DNA of 64,000 bases, from contig LWRO01000029.1 of the NCBI GenBank assembly GCA_001657325.1, forward strand, positions 1 through 64,000, read 5' to 3'. Numbering within the stretch: the stretch's first letter is position 1; the number at the start of each line of letters is the position of its first letter. This stretch comes from Geitlerinema sp. BBD 1991-9 (GTDB taxonomy: Bacteria > Cyanobacteriota > Cyanobacteriia > Cyanobacteriales > Geitlerinemataceae). Made by a program: the position numbers and the translations under genes. Below the pieces are notes generated by a model. It searched no databases and had not been told where the DNA came from. It worked only from the letters and a program-made list of their open reading frames with translations. This document shows positions 8,878 to 18,189 of this stretch, in pieces.

Positions 8878-9528
8878 ATGATTGGCTTCGGTTCGAGATC
8901 GGTCGTGTCAGAAGGGCCTGCCGATCCAAAGGGATTTCAGGAGTCCTTTGACGAGTTCTACACGAGGACGGCAAGGCTCTACGACCTTGCCGTGAAGGTT
9001 CTCCCGGTGTGGAAGACCTGGCTGAAGCAGGCACTCCCATACATTCAAGGTCAACGGGTGTTGGAGGTATCGTTTGGTACCGGATACCTATTGATGCAGT
9101 ATGCCAGTAGATTCGAGACGCACGGAGTTGACCTCAACGCTCGTATGGTAGCCGTCGCCAGGAGGAACCTGGAAAAGAGTGGGATACACGCCGATCTCAA
9201 GCAGGGGAACGTGGAGCAGCTGCCCTACGCCGACGAATACTTCGATACGGTCATCGACACCATGGCGTTCTCAGGATACCCCGATGGCGCACGCGCCGTA
9301 TCAGAAATACGACGTGTTCTCAAACCGGGCGGACGGCTTGTTCTAATCGACGTGAATTACCCGACAGATCGCAATTGGCTGGGAATGCGACTGATTGGTT
9401 TTTGGCAATACTTGGGCGACATCGTTCGGGACATAGGCAAACTCCTTGAAGATCGTGGCTTTGATTGCGAAGACAGGGAGATCGGGGGATTCGGCAGCGT
9501 CCACATATACGTTTGTCAGAGACGATGA
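8878..9528 (+). CDS. Class I SAM-dependent methyltransferase (Methyltransf_11 type)
   Basis: A small cytosolic methyltransferase of about 216 residues. Motif I is VLEVSFGTGYLL (E/DxGxGxG variant with Ser-Phe in the loop), followed by the acidic THGVDLNARM motif, the NVEQLPYADEYFDTVIDTM segment (motif II region) and IRRVLKPGGRLVLID (motif III). ATG 8878 is preceded by AAGGAG at 8867-8872, so I choose it over an in-frame ATG 22 codons upstream. The substrate is unknown. The gene lacks the TCGATCGA octamers common in the rest of the window, which suggests acquisition from elsewhere. It has no operon partner. Confidence 0.85.
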   Translation: MIGFGSRSVVSEGPADPKGFQESFDEFYTRTARLYDLAVKVLPVWKTWLKQALPYIQGQRVLEVSFGTGYLLMQYASRFETHGVDLNARMVAVARRNLEKSGIHADLKQGNVEQLPYADEYFDTVIDTMAFSGYPDGARAVSEIRRVLKPGGRLVLIDVNYPTDRNWLGMRLIGFWQYLGDIVRDIGKLLEDRGFDCEDREIGGFGSVHIYVCQRR

Positions 9529-9662
9529 GGGGACACCGATCGTCACTGAGCGATACGTGCTTACGCACGCCCTTCATGCCAAATCCAGTTGTCATAGCAT
9601 CACTATATGAATCCCTCAAATTTTTTCTTGGCAAAAATTACAGGGAATAGTAATATGCTACT

Positions 9663-9830
9663 TTCAGAAGTGGATTTGGTATCAAACCGTTTGTGGCAAT
9701 TGCCGTTCGTCCAACTCGGAGTTGCGATATTGATAAAAAGCCTGCATTGTATGACTTAGTAGGCAATCGTCCCGACCTCACGGGGGAAGAGTTTATGGAC
9801 TCACTTAGAGAAGAGGGTAATTCGCAATAA
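9663..9830 (+). pseudogene. Possible small-protein remnant, unrecognised
   Basis: An open frame without a clear start reads FGIKPFVAIAVRPTRSCDID and KKPALYDLVGNRPDLTGEEF before TAA at 9828-9830. The composition looks protein-like (acidic, ending in a short helix), somewhat reminiscent of antitoxin tails, but I cannot assign a family. It may be the end of a truncated gene, or chance. Confidence 0.25.
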
Positions 9831-9870
9831 GACAGTGATTTGAGGGACTCATAATAAAGGGAAATTTTCC

Positions 9871-10374
9871 ATGTCAACAGAAGCAATTTTTCAGATTGTA
9901 TCGATCTTGGCTACATTTTTTTGCTCTCTGGTAGCAGGCTTCCTGTTTGCTTTTGCCTTAGTGGTGATGCCGGGTATAAAAAGTTTAAATAATCGAGAGT
10001 TTATTCAAACTTTTCAGGTGATGGATCGCATTATCCAAAATAATCAGCCAATTTTCGTGTTGGTCTGGGTCGGTTCAGTTTTGGTTTTGGTGACTTCGGC
10101 TGTGCTTGGCATTTGGCAATTGGATAGAGTTGGGCATCTGCTCGTAACCCTCGCCTCGCTCGCTTATATTCTCGGTGTCCAATTGCCGACCTTCACGATT
10201 AACGTCCCGCTGAATAACAAACTACAAACTCTGAATATCGATAATATGAATGAAACGACATATAAAGCAGCTCGTATTGATTTTGAACCACGTTGGAATC
10301 TGTGGAATTCAATCAGGACACTTTTTGCGTGCCTGACATCTGTCCTCTTAATAATTCTAATATTCAGAGTTTAA
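9871..10374 (+). CDS. DUF1772 (anthrone oxygenase-like) membrane protein
   Basis: A 167-residue integral membrane protein with four predicted hydrophobic helices: about 8-34, 62-84, 88-105 and 147-166. The order of helices, the FALVVMPG motif after helix 1, the conserved NVPLNNKL motif in the loop after helix 3 and the WNLWNSIRT motif before the last helix are those of DUF1772. The family is named for a fungal anthrone oxygenase, but bacterial members have no established role. It starts at ATG 9871 after a weak AAAGGGAAA site. It stands alone in an AT-richer region. Confidence 0.8.
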   Translation: MSTEAIFQIVSILATFFCSLVAGFLFAFALVVMPGIKSLNNREFIQTFQVMDRIIQNNQPIFVLVWVGSVLVLVTSAVLGIWQLDRVGHLLVTLASLAYILGVQLPTFTINVPLNNKLQTLNIDNMNETTYKAARIDFEPRWNLWNSIRTLFACLTSVLLIILIFRV

Positions 10375-10748
10375 AGTAATGTGATAGTCGTGTTGTCTGA
10401 CAAGACAGTGTACCGGAAACCAATGACCTTTTTGAAATTATCTCAAGGCTAAAACCTACGGCTCTTCCGAACTTACTATGCAAGAAATCGCTAAAACTTT
10501 TACAAATTAGGACTTTCAATTTAAGCTTATAAAAAGGGGTCTAAAATTGCGAAATCTCTTTCCAGATGAAGGCTATAGATATTGACCCTACATACCGAGA
10601 TCGGAAGAGCCTGAAAGAATTTACATTGCGATACAAAACGAACAGAATTTAGCTTGGTCTACTTAGTGATATAGTGCCTAAACAAAAGTTCTGTAATTAC
10701 ATGAGTGGTGATAAGCGTCGAATAAGAAATCATGGTTTTAGAAGATGA
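10375..10748. other. Gene-free stretch
   Basis: About 370 AT-rich bases between the DUF1772 gene and a PAS fragment. I see no convincing ORF, RNA or repeat. Confidence 0.4.
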
Positions 10749-10970
10749 TTTTTTTCTCCAGATTTAGGAAAAAATATCTCAATTAAGTATTCACAATTGA
10801 TTGAATCACTGCCGATAGGGGTAGTGTTACTCAATTGTGATGCAAAAATTTTATATGTCAATGCAAACGCAGCGGCAACTTTTAGCAAAACGCGACAAGA
10901 TTTATTAGAACAGCCTTGGGAAGGAGTAATTTCTGTAAACGAAGTCCATCAGTTTCAGACTCAGGGGAGA
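10749..10970 (+). pseudogene. Orphan PAS-domain fragment
   Basis: The frame reads KYSQLIESLPIGVVLLNCDA then KILYVNANAAATFSKTRQDL, which is the start of a PAS fold (ligand pocket entry helix and first strands). After about 60 residues it degenerates into unrelated sequence. No start codon with ribosome-binding site precedes it and no kinase or GGDEF output follows. It is the remnant of a sensor gene truncated at both ends. Confidence 0.55.
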
Positions 10971-11164
10971 AGGGCGCATACATCGACGAAAAATCTGTAA
11001 CCCAGTCCTTCTGCCAGTATCCGGAATTCGAAGCGACGCGGCAACGGCAGGCGGGCCGGTCGGACTCACGGACCGTACATATGCAGTCGGTCGCAGATCG
11101 AGAGGCCGCGAGCGAACTCTTCCCAGCTTCGATCGCTCGCTCGACGAGCCAGCCAACCACTTTG

Positions 11165-11355
11165 CGGGCATCCGCAATTTGGTCAAACGTAGTCACGGCG
11201 GGGGTTTTAAGTGTTAGGGCTATCACCTCAGCGGCACCCCAGACCACCACTTTCAAGCCTCCTCGAATCTGGTCAAACGTAGCTACAGCAGAGCTTCCAA
11301 ATTTCAAGACGACCACCCCAGAGCATCAATTTGTCGGGGCCGCCAATCTGGTCGA
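11165..11355. repeat. Three imperfect copies of an AATYTGGTCRAA-containing motif
   Basis: The element AAT(T/C)TGGTCAAACGTAG recurs near 11170-11186 and 11270-11286, with a weaker version (AATCTGGTCGAAGTC) near 11344. The spacing is about 100 and 75 bp. Open frames exist on both strands across them but none resembles a known protein. The surrounding 10.97-11.7 kb is otherwise unassigned. Confidence 0.4.
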
Positions 11356-11408
11356 AGTCAGCTCGGGGACAAAACGAGAGGTCAACCGGTCTGACTCCTC
11401 GATCGACT

Positions 11409-11464
11409 AGCTCGCGTGACGCGAGGAGATGCCACAGCTCGATCGAACAGCTCGCGTGACGCGA
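11409..11464. repeat. Direct repeat AGCTCGCGTGACGCGA, 40-bp period
   Basis: The 16-mer AGCTCGCGTGACGCGA occurs at 11409-11424 and again at 11449-11464. Its core GCGTGACGC is nearly palindromic. It lies in non-coding sequence. Confidence 0.5.
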
Positions 11465-11740
11465 CGTACATATAATGGAAGGTGTAACCGGATCGTTGGA
11501 ACCCGGAGTTCTCGCACGTGTAGACTTTCAATAATTCTCAGTCATCGATCGATACGCCGAAGCGGGGTTCGCTCTGCGTCGCCGTCGAGCCGGAGCGTCG
11601 AACCCCATGAGAATCGCGTCGCGGCGGTCGGAGCTGGTTCCCTTGAGGCTATGATAATCCAAGGCTTTGACGATTGACTGTGTCGTTCCTTAACCCCCAC
11701 CTGTTCCGAGGTGAGGGAATGCGTCGCTCGTTTCGTTCAA
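11465..11740. other. Gene-free stretch upstream of the aminotransferase
   Basis: GC-rich sequence with several short palindromes (for example around 11550-11610, GGGTTCG...CGAACCC) but no supportable gene. Confidence 0.35.
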
Positions 11741-11782
11741 CTCCCTGCTGGAGATGTTGGAGGCAGGGAAAAGCGCGTAGGT
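11741..11782 (+). repeat. Dispersed repeat copy R4 (partial)
   Basis: CTCCCTGCTGGAGATGTTGG at its start, followed by AGGCAGGGAAAAGCGCGTAGG, matches the first about 42 bp of R1-R3 but lacks the terminator half. Confidence 0.55.
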
Positions 11783-11917
11783 AAGCTCACCCCGGTCTGA
11801 AGACGCGGAGCTTCCCGCCGAGAAGCTAACGTCAAGGGGTCGTGAATTTTTTATCCCCCTCTTAAGCCCCGCGACTTTCACCCATCATCTCATCACCCTC
11901 TCATCTCTCCATCTTCC

Positions 11918-13084
11918 ATGCTCGAACCGACTCGTATGCAAGCCGTTCAATCGCCGATTATTCCCATCGTCGGCGAACTGATTCGCCAGCATCCCGGTAC
12001 GATTTCCCTGGGACAAGGGGTTGTTTCCTATCCACCACCACCGGAAGCCACGGAGAAACTGACCGAATTTTTCAACGATCGAACCAATCACCTCTATCAA
12101 TCCGTACAGGGGATTTCACCGCTTCTCGAAGTTATCGAAGCTAAGTTGCAAGCCGAAAACGATATCGCCATTACAGACGAAAACTGCATTGTCGTCACGG
12201 CGGGGGGCAACATGGCATTTAATAACGCCGTTCTCGCCATTACGCAACCCGGCGACGAGATCGTTTTACAAACGCCGTATTATTTCAATCACGAAATGGC
12301 GGTGATGATGGCGGGATGTCGTCGAGTCCTGGTGAATACCGACGATCGATATCAATTGCGTCCCGAGGCGATCGAGCATTCTATTACTGACAAAACCCGC
12401 GCTGTGGTGACGATTTCACCGAACAATCCAACGGGGGCAGTATATCCCGAAGCGGCGTTACAAACTGTCAATCGCCTGTGTCGGGAACGGGGAATTTACC
12501 ACATTCACGATGAAGCCTACGAATACTTTACCTACGACGGTGTCAAACACGTTTCGCCCGCATCGTTTCCGAATAGCGCGAAGCATACAATTTCGCTGTT
12601 TAGTTTGTCGAAAGCCTATGGGTTCGCCAGTTGGCGCATCGGCTATATGGTGTTCCCGAAAGTTCTGCTCGATGCGGTGAAGAAAATTCAAGATACGATT
12701 TTGATTTGTCCGCCAGTCGTGTCACAATATGCGGCATTAGGAGCGTTGCAGGTGGGAAAACAGTACTGCGAGCCACAGCTTCAGAAATTGGCAGCAGTGC
12801 GACAATTGGTATTGGAACGATTGGAAGCGTTACGAGATATTTGTTCGATCGAGCCGTCTACGGGAGCATTTTACGTGTTCTTGAAGGTTAAAACCTCGAT
12901 CGATTCGTTAACATTAGTGGAACGACTGATCCGCGAATATCGCGTAGCGGCGATTCCGGGGACGACGTTCGGGATGGAGGACGGGTGTTATCTGCGGGTG
13001 GCGTATGGGGCGTTACAAAAAGAAACGGTGGAAGCGGGGATCGATCGATTGGTTCGCGGGTTGAGATCGATCGTTGCATTGTAG
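11918..13084 (+). CDS. Class I/II PLP-dependent aminotransferase
   Basis: A 388-residue fold-type I aminotransferase, full length for the aspartate-aminotransferase superfamily. Substrate-binding Gly segment TISLGQGVVSYPPP; PLP-phosphate anchoring VVTAGGNMAF; the Asn of SPNNPTGAVY; the Asp/Tyr pair in IHDEAYEYF; the Schiff-base Lys in FSLSKAYGFASWRIGY; and the C-terminal Arg in YLRVAYGALQ that would bind the substrate carboxylate. All key residues are present. The amino-acid substrate cannot be read from sequence. The gene is rich in TCGATCGA and looks native. No partner gene is adjacent. Confidence 0.9.
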   Translation: MLEPTRMQAVQSPIIPIVGELIRQHPGTISLGQGVVSYPPPPEATEKLTEFFNDRTNHLYQSVQGISPLLEVIEAKLQAENDIAITDENCIVVTAGGNMAFNNAVLAITQPGDEIVLQTPYYFNHEMAVMMAGCRRVLVNTDDRYQLRPEAIEHSITDKTRAVVTISPNNPTGAVYPEAALQTVNRLCRERGIYHIHDEAYEYFTYDGVKHVSPASFPNSAKHTISLFSLSKAYGFASWRIGYMVFPKVLLDAVKKIQDTILICPPVVSQYAALGALQVGKQYCEPQLQKLAAVRQLVLERLEALRDICSIEPSTGAFYVFLKVKTSIDSLTLVERLIREYRVAAIPGTTFGMEDGCYLRVAYGALQKETVEAGIDRLVRGLRSIVAL

Positions 13085-13302
13085 ACTTCAGCTAAGATTC
13101 GGGGGTAGAATGCGCTTTAAAGTGACTTCAGGTATTTTTTAATTCCTTTCGTCCACCTGTCAATTTATACCTCGCTGCTTGAGGCAAAGCTTGAAATATA
13201 GCGTTTCCCTGGAAAGTGAGGTACACCTGGCCCTTGCTACATAAGGACTTCAGCCAGGAATCTGTACCTCATCAAGTTGAGAAACGCAAAAAGGAAAAAA
13301 TC

Positions 13303-13908
13303 GTGACACTTGAAATCCTCGATCGATTTATTTCTGTTTTTGGAAAAAACGTCTATATTCAAGAAGCTGGAGATCCTGAATCCCCGGTTATTTTATTCTT
13401 GCACGGTGCGAGCTTTACGTCGCAGACGTGGAAAGAAATTGGAAGTCTAGAATTCTTTGCGATGCACGAGTATCGACCGGTCGCCTTAGACCTGCCAAGC
13501 TATGGAAGGTCGAGTCGAATTTTAGGTCATCGTAATGAATTTTTAGTGGAGTTTTTGAATTCAATTGGAATCGCTAAGACTGTCATTATATCACCGTCAA
13601 TGAGTGGAAATTACAGCTTGCCATTTCTCGTCAAATATCCCGATAAACTTCTCGGCTACGTTCCCGTTGCACCTGTCGGCATTCAAAAATATGCAACACA
13701 GCTTCGAGGACTTGACGTTCCAACTTTAGCCCTTTGGGGAGAAAGCGATCGAATCATTCCGAACTCTCAAGCCGATATTTTTATTCAACAGATGAAAAAC
13801 GCACGAAAAGTTATCTTAAAAAATGCCGGACACGCTTGTTATATGAAAGCAACTGATGAATTTCACCAACAGGTACTCGACTTTTTAAAACAAATCGAGA
13901 TGAAGTAA
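13303..13908 (+). CDS. Alpha/beta hydrolase
   Basis: A small alpha/beta-hydrolase of about 201 residues. Oxyanion-hole motif LFLHGASFTSQTW, nucleophile elbow SPSMSG (Ser flanked by small residues), Asp in LWGESDRIIPNSQ and His in NAGHACYMK complete the triad. The length and motif spacing resemble the compact ABHD14-like group. GTG 13303 is preceded by AAGGA at 13291-13295 and fits the domain start; a GTG 29 codons upstream lacks a ribosome-binding site and adds a basic tail. The substrate is unknown. Confidence 0.85.
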   Translation: MTLEILDRFISVFGKNVYIQEAGDPESPVILFLHGASFTSQTWKEIGSLEFFAMHEYRPVALDLPSYGRSSRILGHRNEFLVEFLNSIGIAKTVIISPSMSGNYSLPFLVKYPDKLLGYVPVAPVGIQKYATQLRGLDVPTLALWGESDRIIPNSQADIFIQQMKNARKVILKNAGHACYMKATDEFHQQVLDFLKQIEMK

Positions 13909-14120
13909 CCGGTTGATGTAAGGCACATTTGTAACACGAGCGATCGGGGTTCGCGGCATTTATATCTTGTTGTTCCTTCAGTCCGTGACCGGCCGAATCG
14001 ACTACAATTTACGCTTTTTTCGCGATCTTTTTCGCACGATTTGTGCTTTTTTGCGATCTTCTGACGGTTCGCAGCTCGAGCCTTACTCAAGAGGATACTG
14101 GCCACTGGGGACGAGGGGTC

Positions 14121-14186
14121 GGTGCGTGACGTGGAAATCTCATTGACTGGATTTCAAGGCCATTTTTTAACCGCACCACACTACCC
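14121..14186. repeat. Short element related to the 28.3-kb MITE
   Basis: GGTGCGTGACGTGGAAATCT followed by CATTGACTGGATTTC matches the left arm of the outer miniature element at 28271 with a few changes. A degenerate right arm (AACCGCACCACACTACCC) ends near 14186. This copy lacks the inner element that interrupts the other one. Confidence 0.55.
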
Positions 14187-14202
14187 TTACTGGTGGCTGG
14201 CG

Positions 14203-14234
14203 ACTGCTCACTGCTCGCTGCTCACTGCTCACTG
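14203..14234. repeat. CTGCTCACTG tandem tract
   Basis: Three to four tandem units of CTGCTC(A/G)CTG, related to the tract at 2055-2116. Non-coding. Confidence 0.5.
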
Positions 14235-14340
14235 TAAAAGAGGTAGAACGCTTTCCCTTATTGCTTTGAAGATCGTTCTCAACCTGGGCTTCGGCTAGAC
14301 ACGGTAAACTGAGTCAGCGTGACGATAGAGAAGCCCAAAT

Positions 14341-15540
14341 ATGGAGACGCTTGCGCTGGGACTCACCCTGCTCTCACTGCTAACTTGGATTGGTTTACTG
14401 GCCTTTCGGGGACAATTCTGGCGTTCCAACGTTCGACTGATGCCAGTTCCCCTCAATATCGATCGATTGCCCAGCGTCTGTGCGGTGATTCCAGCCCGCA
14501 ACGAAGCCGACCTCATTCCCAAAACCCTTCGATCGATCTGTCTTCAAGACTACACGAGTCCCTTTCGCATCGTTCTCGTCGACGATCGCAGCACCGACCA
14601 AACGGCCGAAATCGCCCAAACGACGGCCAAAGATGCTCGAGCGATGTCTACAGAAATGGGCCATACGCCTCCCATGCTAGACGTCCTAACCGCCGAACCT
14701 TTGCCCGAAGGGTGGACGGGAAAACTCTGGGCGATGGAACAAGGGGTTCGTCACGCCAACTGCTACGCTCCAGACTACTACCTCTTCACCGACGCCGACA
14801 TCGAACACGATCGATCGAATCTCCGCCAACTTATCCTCCAAGCGGAGCGAGAGCGCCTCGATCTCGTATCGCTGATGGTGCGCCTACGCTGTCAGAGTTT
14901 CTGGGAACGCTTGCTAATTCCAGCTTTCGTCTACTTCTTCCAAAAACTCTATCCCTTCGAGTGGGTTAACGAGATCGACAACCCAACCGCCGCCGCCGCT
15001 GGAGGATGTATCCTCATCCGTCGCGAAGCCTTAGAGCGCATTGGCGGTTTAAAAGTTCTCAAAAACGCCCTGATCGACGATTGTACCCTCGCCCATGCCG
15101 TCAAGTGTGGCGACGACAAAGCACACTATCCCATTTGGTTGGGACTGGCAAGGAAAACCCGTAGTTTGCGCCCCTACAAATCTCTTTGGAGTATTTGGAA
15201 CATGGTGGCACGAACGGCATACACGCAACTGAAGTATTCGCCTTTACTATTACTGGTGACGGTGTTGGGAATGACAGTGACCTATTTAGTTCCGCCTGCG
15301 GGGTTCATGTGGGGACTTCTCGAGCGAGATCGATTCATCACCTTAATTTCTCTAGCCACTTGGTTGTTAATGGCATTTTCGATGCTTCCCACCTTGCAGT
15401 TATACCGTCGATCGCCATTGTGGGGATTATTCCTTCCTTTCATCGCCTTTCTTTACACGCTAATGACGATCGATTCTGCCGTTCGCCATCTGTTCGGCAT
15501 TGGCGGAAATTGGAAAGGACGAGTCTATTCACAAACTTAA
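14341..15540 (+). CDS. hpnB: Hopene-associated glycosyltransferase HpnB
   Basis: A 399-residue membrane-bound family-2 glycosyltransferase. An N-terminal helix (about 3-22) is followed by the GT-A domain: CAVIPARNEADLIPKTLRSI, IVLVDDRSTDQT, the donor-binding YLFTDADIEHD (DxD-like) and, further on, LIDDCTLAHAVKCGGD-like acceptor motif (here LIDDCTLAHAVKCGDD) with the PLPEGWTGKLWAMEQG motif typical of HpnB. Three C-terminal membrane helices lie at about 295-312, 330-352 and 358-380. HpnB genes are linked to hopanoid synthesis in many bacteria, though its exact step is not settled. No other hopanoid gene is in the window. Confidence 0.87.
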   Translation: METLALGLTLLSLLTWIGLLAFRGQFWRSNVRLMPVPLNIDRLPSVCAVIPARNEADLIPKTLRSICLQDYTSPFRIVLVDDRSTDQTAEIAQTTAKDARAMSTEMGHTPPMLDVLTAEPLPEGWTGKLWAMEQGVRHANCYAPDYYLFTDADIEHDRSNLRQLILQAERERLDLVSLMVRLRCQSFWERLLIPAFVYFFQKLYPFEWVNEIDNPTAAAAGGCILIRREALERIGGLKVLKNALIDDCTLAHAVKCGDDKAHYPIWLGLARKTRSLRPYKSLWSIWNMVARTAYTQLKYSPLLLLVTVLGMTVTYLVPPAGFMWGLLERDRFITLISLATWLLMAFSMLPTLQLYRRSPLWGLFLPFIAFLYTLMTIDSAVRHLFGIGGNWKGRVYSQT

Positions 15541-15575
15541 CGAAAATTCTCCCATTTCCCCTTCTCCTCATCTCC

Positions 15576-16637
15576 TCACTGTGGAAGATCGTCAAAGGGC
15601 GGTCGTTCGAGTTCCGGTAAATATTGTTTGAGTTTGCGAATTCGCTTAATATCGCGTTGAACGCGACGGCTGAATTTTGTCAGCAGTGAAGGAGATCGGA
15701 ACGTTTTTGGGCGTTGTTCGGGATCTTTGAGAAAACGATAGTGTAAAAAGACCTCGCGATAGGGAATATCGACATCTTCTCCCTGACATAACCGCGTAAA
15801 CGAGATCGAGGGAACGTTCATATAATGTAAGCGGTAAATCGGTTTTTTCCCCTGAGCGTTGTAGAGGACGTTATCGATGTTGATAAACGGATCGGCTAAC
15901 GCGCAATTTCCCGTTCGATCGAACCCATTCGGACTGAGCGTATAGTTAAACATCGGTCGATCGCGCCACAGGGTCATGTAATTGAATAAAAACGCATCGT
16001 CCCACCAACCCTGTCCGTTAATCCAAACGACTTCGCCTTTATCGACGAGCTGTTCTCGCATAGCTTCCACATCTTCCGACGAAAAGGACTCCCGCTTGGC
16101 ACCGAAAAAGCTGATGCAGTGAAGTTGGGGACGCAGTTCGGCTTCCGTGTAACGTCCAATAGCTTCGAGGTGAGGAATATTTAACGGAGCAACGGGAATC
16201 GGCTTTTTATGTTCCCAATCGTCAAATACGAATTCATACTCGTCGAGTTTGGCAAATATATCGTCCACAGGTTTCATGGCCAAACTATCTGCATCGTAAA
16301 CCACAAATCGATCGAACGGCCCGTCAAAAGCAGCGAGTCGTCGTTGCAAGTGACCACCATACCAACCTGGTCGAGAACGCCGCTGTTTCGCACGGGGATG
16401 GACGGCCCAAACCGCCCATGCAAAGCGTTCCCAACGATCGAGCGCTGCAAGATCCTCAAAAAGAAATCCGTTGGGACGGCGGGTGAGTTCCTCTCGAACG
16501 CGATCGACTCGATCGTCGTAGGGAATCACACACACTGGCAGATCTCGACTCACATTGACCTCGATGCTGTTGAGTAAAGCGACGAGTTGGTCGAAGACGA
16601 TGTCGTTCGCCAAAATATAAATGCCGTGTGATGCCAT
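15576..16637 (-). CDS. Npun_R2821/Npun_R2823 family protein (GT-A-like glycosyltransferase)
   Basis: A 353-residue cyanobacterial family protein resembling family-8 glycosyltransferases. GIYILANDIVFDQLVALLNS at the N-terminus, WYGGHLQRRLAAFDGPFDRF and the metal-site-like VVYDADSLAM (DxD) near residue 120 support a GT-A fold. The WINGQGWWDDAFLFNYM segment and LHYMNVPSISFTRLC are conserved blocks of the family. No signal peptide or membrane helix is seen. It converges on hpnB with a 35-bp gap. Acceptor and donor are unknown. Confidence 0.82.
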   Translation of the reverse strand: MASHGIYILANDIVFDQLVALLNSIEVNVSRDLPVCVIPYDDRVDRVREELTRRPNGFLFEDLAALDRWERFAWAVWAVHPRAKQRRSRPGWYGGHLQRRLAAFDGPFDRFVVYDADSLAMKPVDDIFAKLDEYEFVFDDWEHKKPIPVAPLNIPHLEAIGRYTEAELRPQLHCISFFGAKRESFSSEDVEAMREQLVDKGEVVWINGQGWWDDAFLFNYMTLWRDRPMFNYTLSPNGFDRTGNCALADPFINIDNVLYNAQGKKPIYRLHYMNVPSISFTRLCQGEDVDIPYREVFLHYRFLKDPEQRPKTFRSPSLLTKFSRRVQRDIKRIRKLKQYLPELERPPFDDLPQ

Positions 16638-17222
16638 AGTCTTTGAGAGAGCAAGCGCGTTAGTGAGGTGATCTCAGAAGGGTTGGGTTTATCTTGGCTG
16701 TTTTTCCCCAGACTCCCAACAATTAATTATTCTATTCGCGGATATTTTATTCGTGAAAGTCGCTCGACGGGGAGGATACCGAAAGGGAAACTCGTTCGTG
16801 AAGGGTTCTCAGGGTTTAAAAAAGGGGAATCGAGATCGCAGCGCACTCGAATCTGTCACGAGTTCGATCTCAACGATCGAGCCTTTACCCTAACACTTTC
16901 ATCGATCTCGACCCGCTATCGGGATTGTTGCTTGCCAACGGGAGCGTCGATCGCCCGAATTGACCGAGGAAATGGCGTGTCGGGAAGCCGGAATCGCGAA
17001 CGGGGAAGATGATACCTGGGTGCTAGAGAGCGTCAATCTTGTCCCTGAGCAATCGCGTCGATATGCTTGTATTGACCCACTGCTCCGCGATTCATCCCGA
17101 ATCTATTTCCTAATCTATCGAAGGAGAGCAGAATATCGAGATGTCGATCGTACCCCAGTTCATCACCTTAACAACCATCGCGAACTCTAAATCTCATCCT
17201 CAATCCAATAGACCCCAAACCG
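16638..17222. other. Intergenic region between two divergent genes
   Basis: About 585 bp between the Npun_R2821-type gene (leftward) and uppP (rightward), so it should hold both promoters. A 31-codon frame at 17141-17236 with AAGGAG upstream overlaps the uppP start but resembles nothing known. No hairpin or repeat stands out. Confidence 0.4.
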
Positions 17223-18143
17223 ATGAGCCAACTTAAGACTCTTTTGTTCGTCAGTACAACGGCGTTGTGTGTCGCTTTCGCCGTTCCCCTCAATGCGACG
17301 GAAGCAACTTCCAATGTCGTCTCGTGGACACCCGACGTTTTCCAAGCAGCGGTATTGGGAATGGTACAAGGATTAACAGAATTCATCCCGATCAGCAGCA
17401 CCGCTCATTTAAAAGTCGTTCCCGAATTGTTAGGTTGGGGCGATCCGGGTTCGGCATTTTCCGCCGTTATTCAACTCGGGAGTATCGTTGCTGTCTTCGG
17501 ATATTTTTGGCAGGATCTCGTGCAAGTCATTGGGGGTTCGATCCGTGCGATTTCCGAGTCAGATTACGACAGTCCCGACTTTCGCATCGCCTTGGGTATC
17601 GCCCTTGGAACCTTACCGATCGTCGTCGTCGGTTTGCTGATTAAATTTGTCTTTCGCGAGTTTTACGAAGCAAACGTTCGTAGTTTGACCGTGATTGCAA
17701 TTGTTTCGATCGTTATGGGAGTTTTACTCGGACTTGCTGAAAAATTGTGCAGTCACAAACGAGATTTTCAACATCTTTCAGTCCGAGACGGAATTCTGAT
17801 GGGGTGCGCTCAAACTCTCGCACTCGTTCCTGGCGTTTCTCGCTCTGGGTCTACAATTACATCGGGCTTGTTTCTGGGCTTAGATCGAGCGACAGCTGCC
17901 CGATTTTCATTTTTACTCGGCATTCCAGCTATTACCCTTGCTGGCTTAGTTGAATTAAAAGATGCCTTTGAAGTTAGCAGCCATGTCGGTTGGATGCCGC
18001 TTGTTTCGGGGTTGATTTCCGCTGGTATTTTTTCTTACTTAGCAATTGCCTGGTTAATTCGCTATTTACAAACGCAAAGTACCTGGTTGTTCGTCTGGTA
18101 TCGCGTCGCCTTTGGAATTTTTATTCTCCTCGTTATGGGGTGA
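17223..18143 (+). CDS. uppP: Undecaprenyl-diphosphate phosphatase
   Basis: Removes a phosphate from undecaprenyl diphosphate to recycle the lipid carrier for peptidoglycan and other wall polymers. It is a multi-span inner-membrane protein of 306 residues. Signature motifs: GMVQGLTEFIPISSTAHLKV (catalytic Glu and Ser/His, about residues 45-63) and LVPGVSRSGSTITSGLFLGL (catalytic Arg, about 200-218). The N-terminus has an extra hydrophobic segment (about residues 5-25) that could be a signal or additional helix, making it somewhat longer than the usual 265-280 residues. No strong ribosome-binding site precedes the ATG. Confidence 0.93.
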   Translation: MSQLKTLLFVSTTALCVAFAVPLNATEATSNVVSWTPDVFQAAVLGMVQGLTEFIPISSTAHLKVVPELLGWGDPGSAFSAVIQLGSIVAVFGYFWQDLVQVIGGSIRAISESDYDSPDFRIALGIALGTLPIVVVGLLIKFVFREFYEANVRSLTVIAIVSIVMGVLLGLAEKLCSHKRDFQHLSVRDGILMGCAQTLALVPGVSRSGSTITSGLFLGLDRATAARFSFLLGIPAITLAGLVELKDAFEVSSHVGWMPLVSGLISAGIFSYLAIAWLIRYLQTQSTWLFVWYRVAFGIFILLVMG

Positions 18144-18189
18144 TACGGAATCCGCCATACGAAAGGGTGTTTTTGTCCGTTTGCCTGAA

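Noticed and set aside
9638-9886. Minus-strand 82-codon frame
   Set aside because: It overlaps the start of the DUF1772 gene and the opposite strand looks more protein-like.
10882-11316. Minus-strand frame of 144 codons over the PAS fragment and repeats
   Set aside because: It is antisense to the recognisable PAS sequence, has no ribosome-binding site and matches nothing; the repeats explain its internal similarity.
17141-17236. 31-codon leader frame before uppP
   Set aside because: AAGGAG is 14 bp from the ATG, too far, and the peptide resembles no photosystem or leader peptide.
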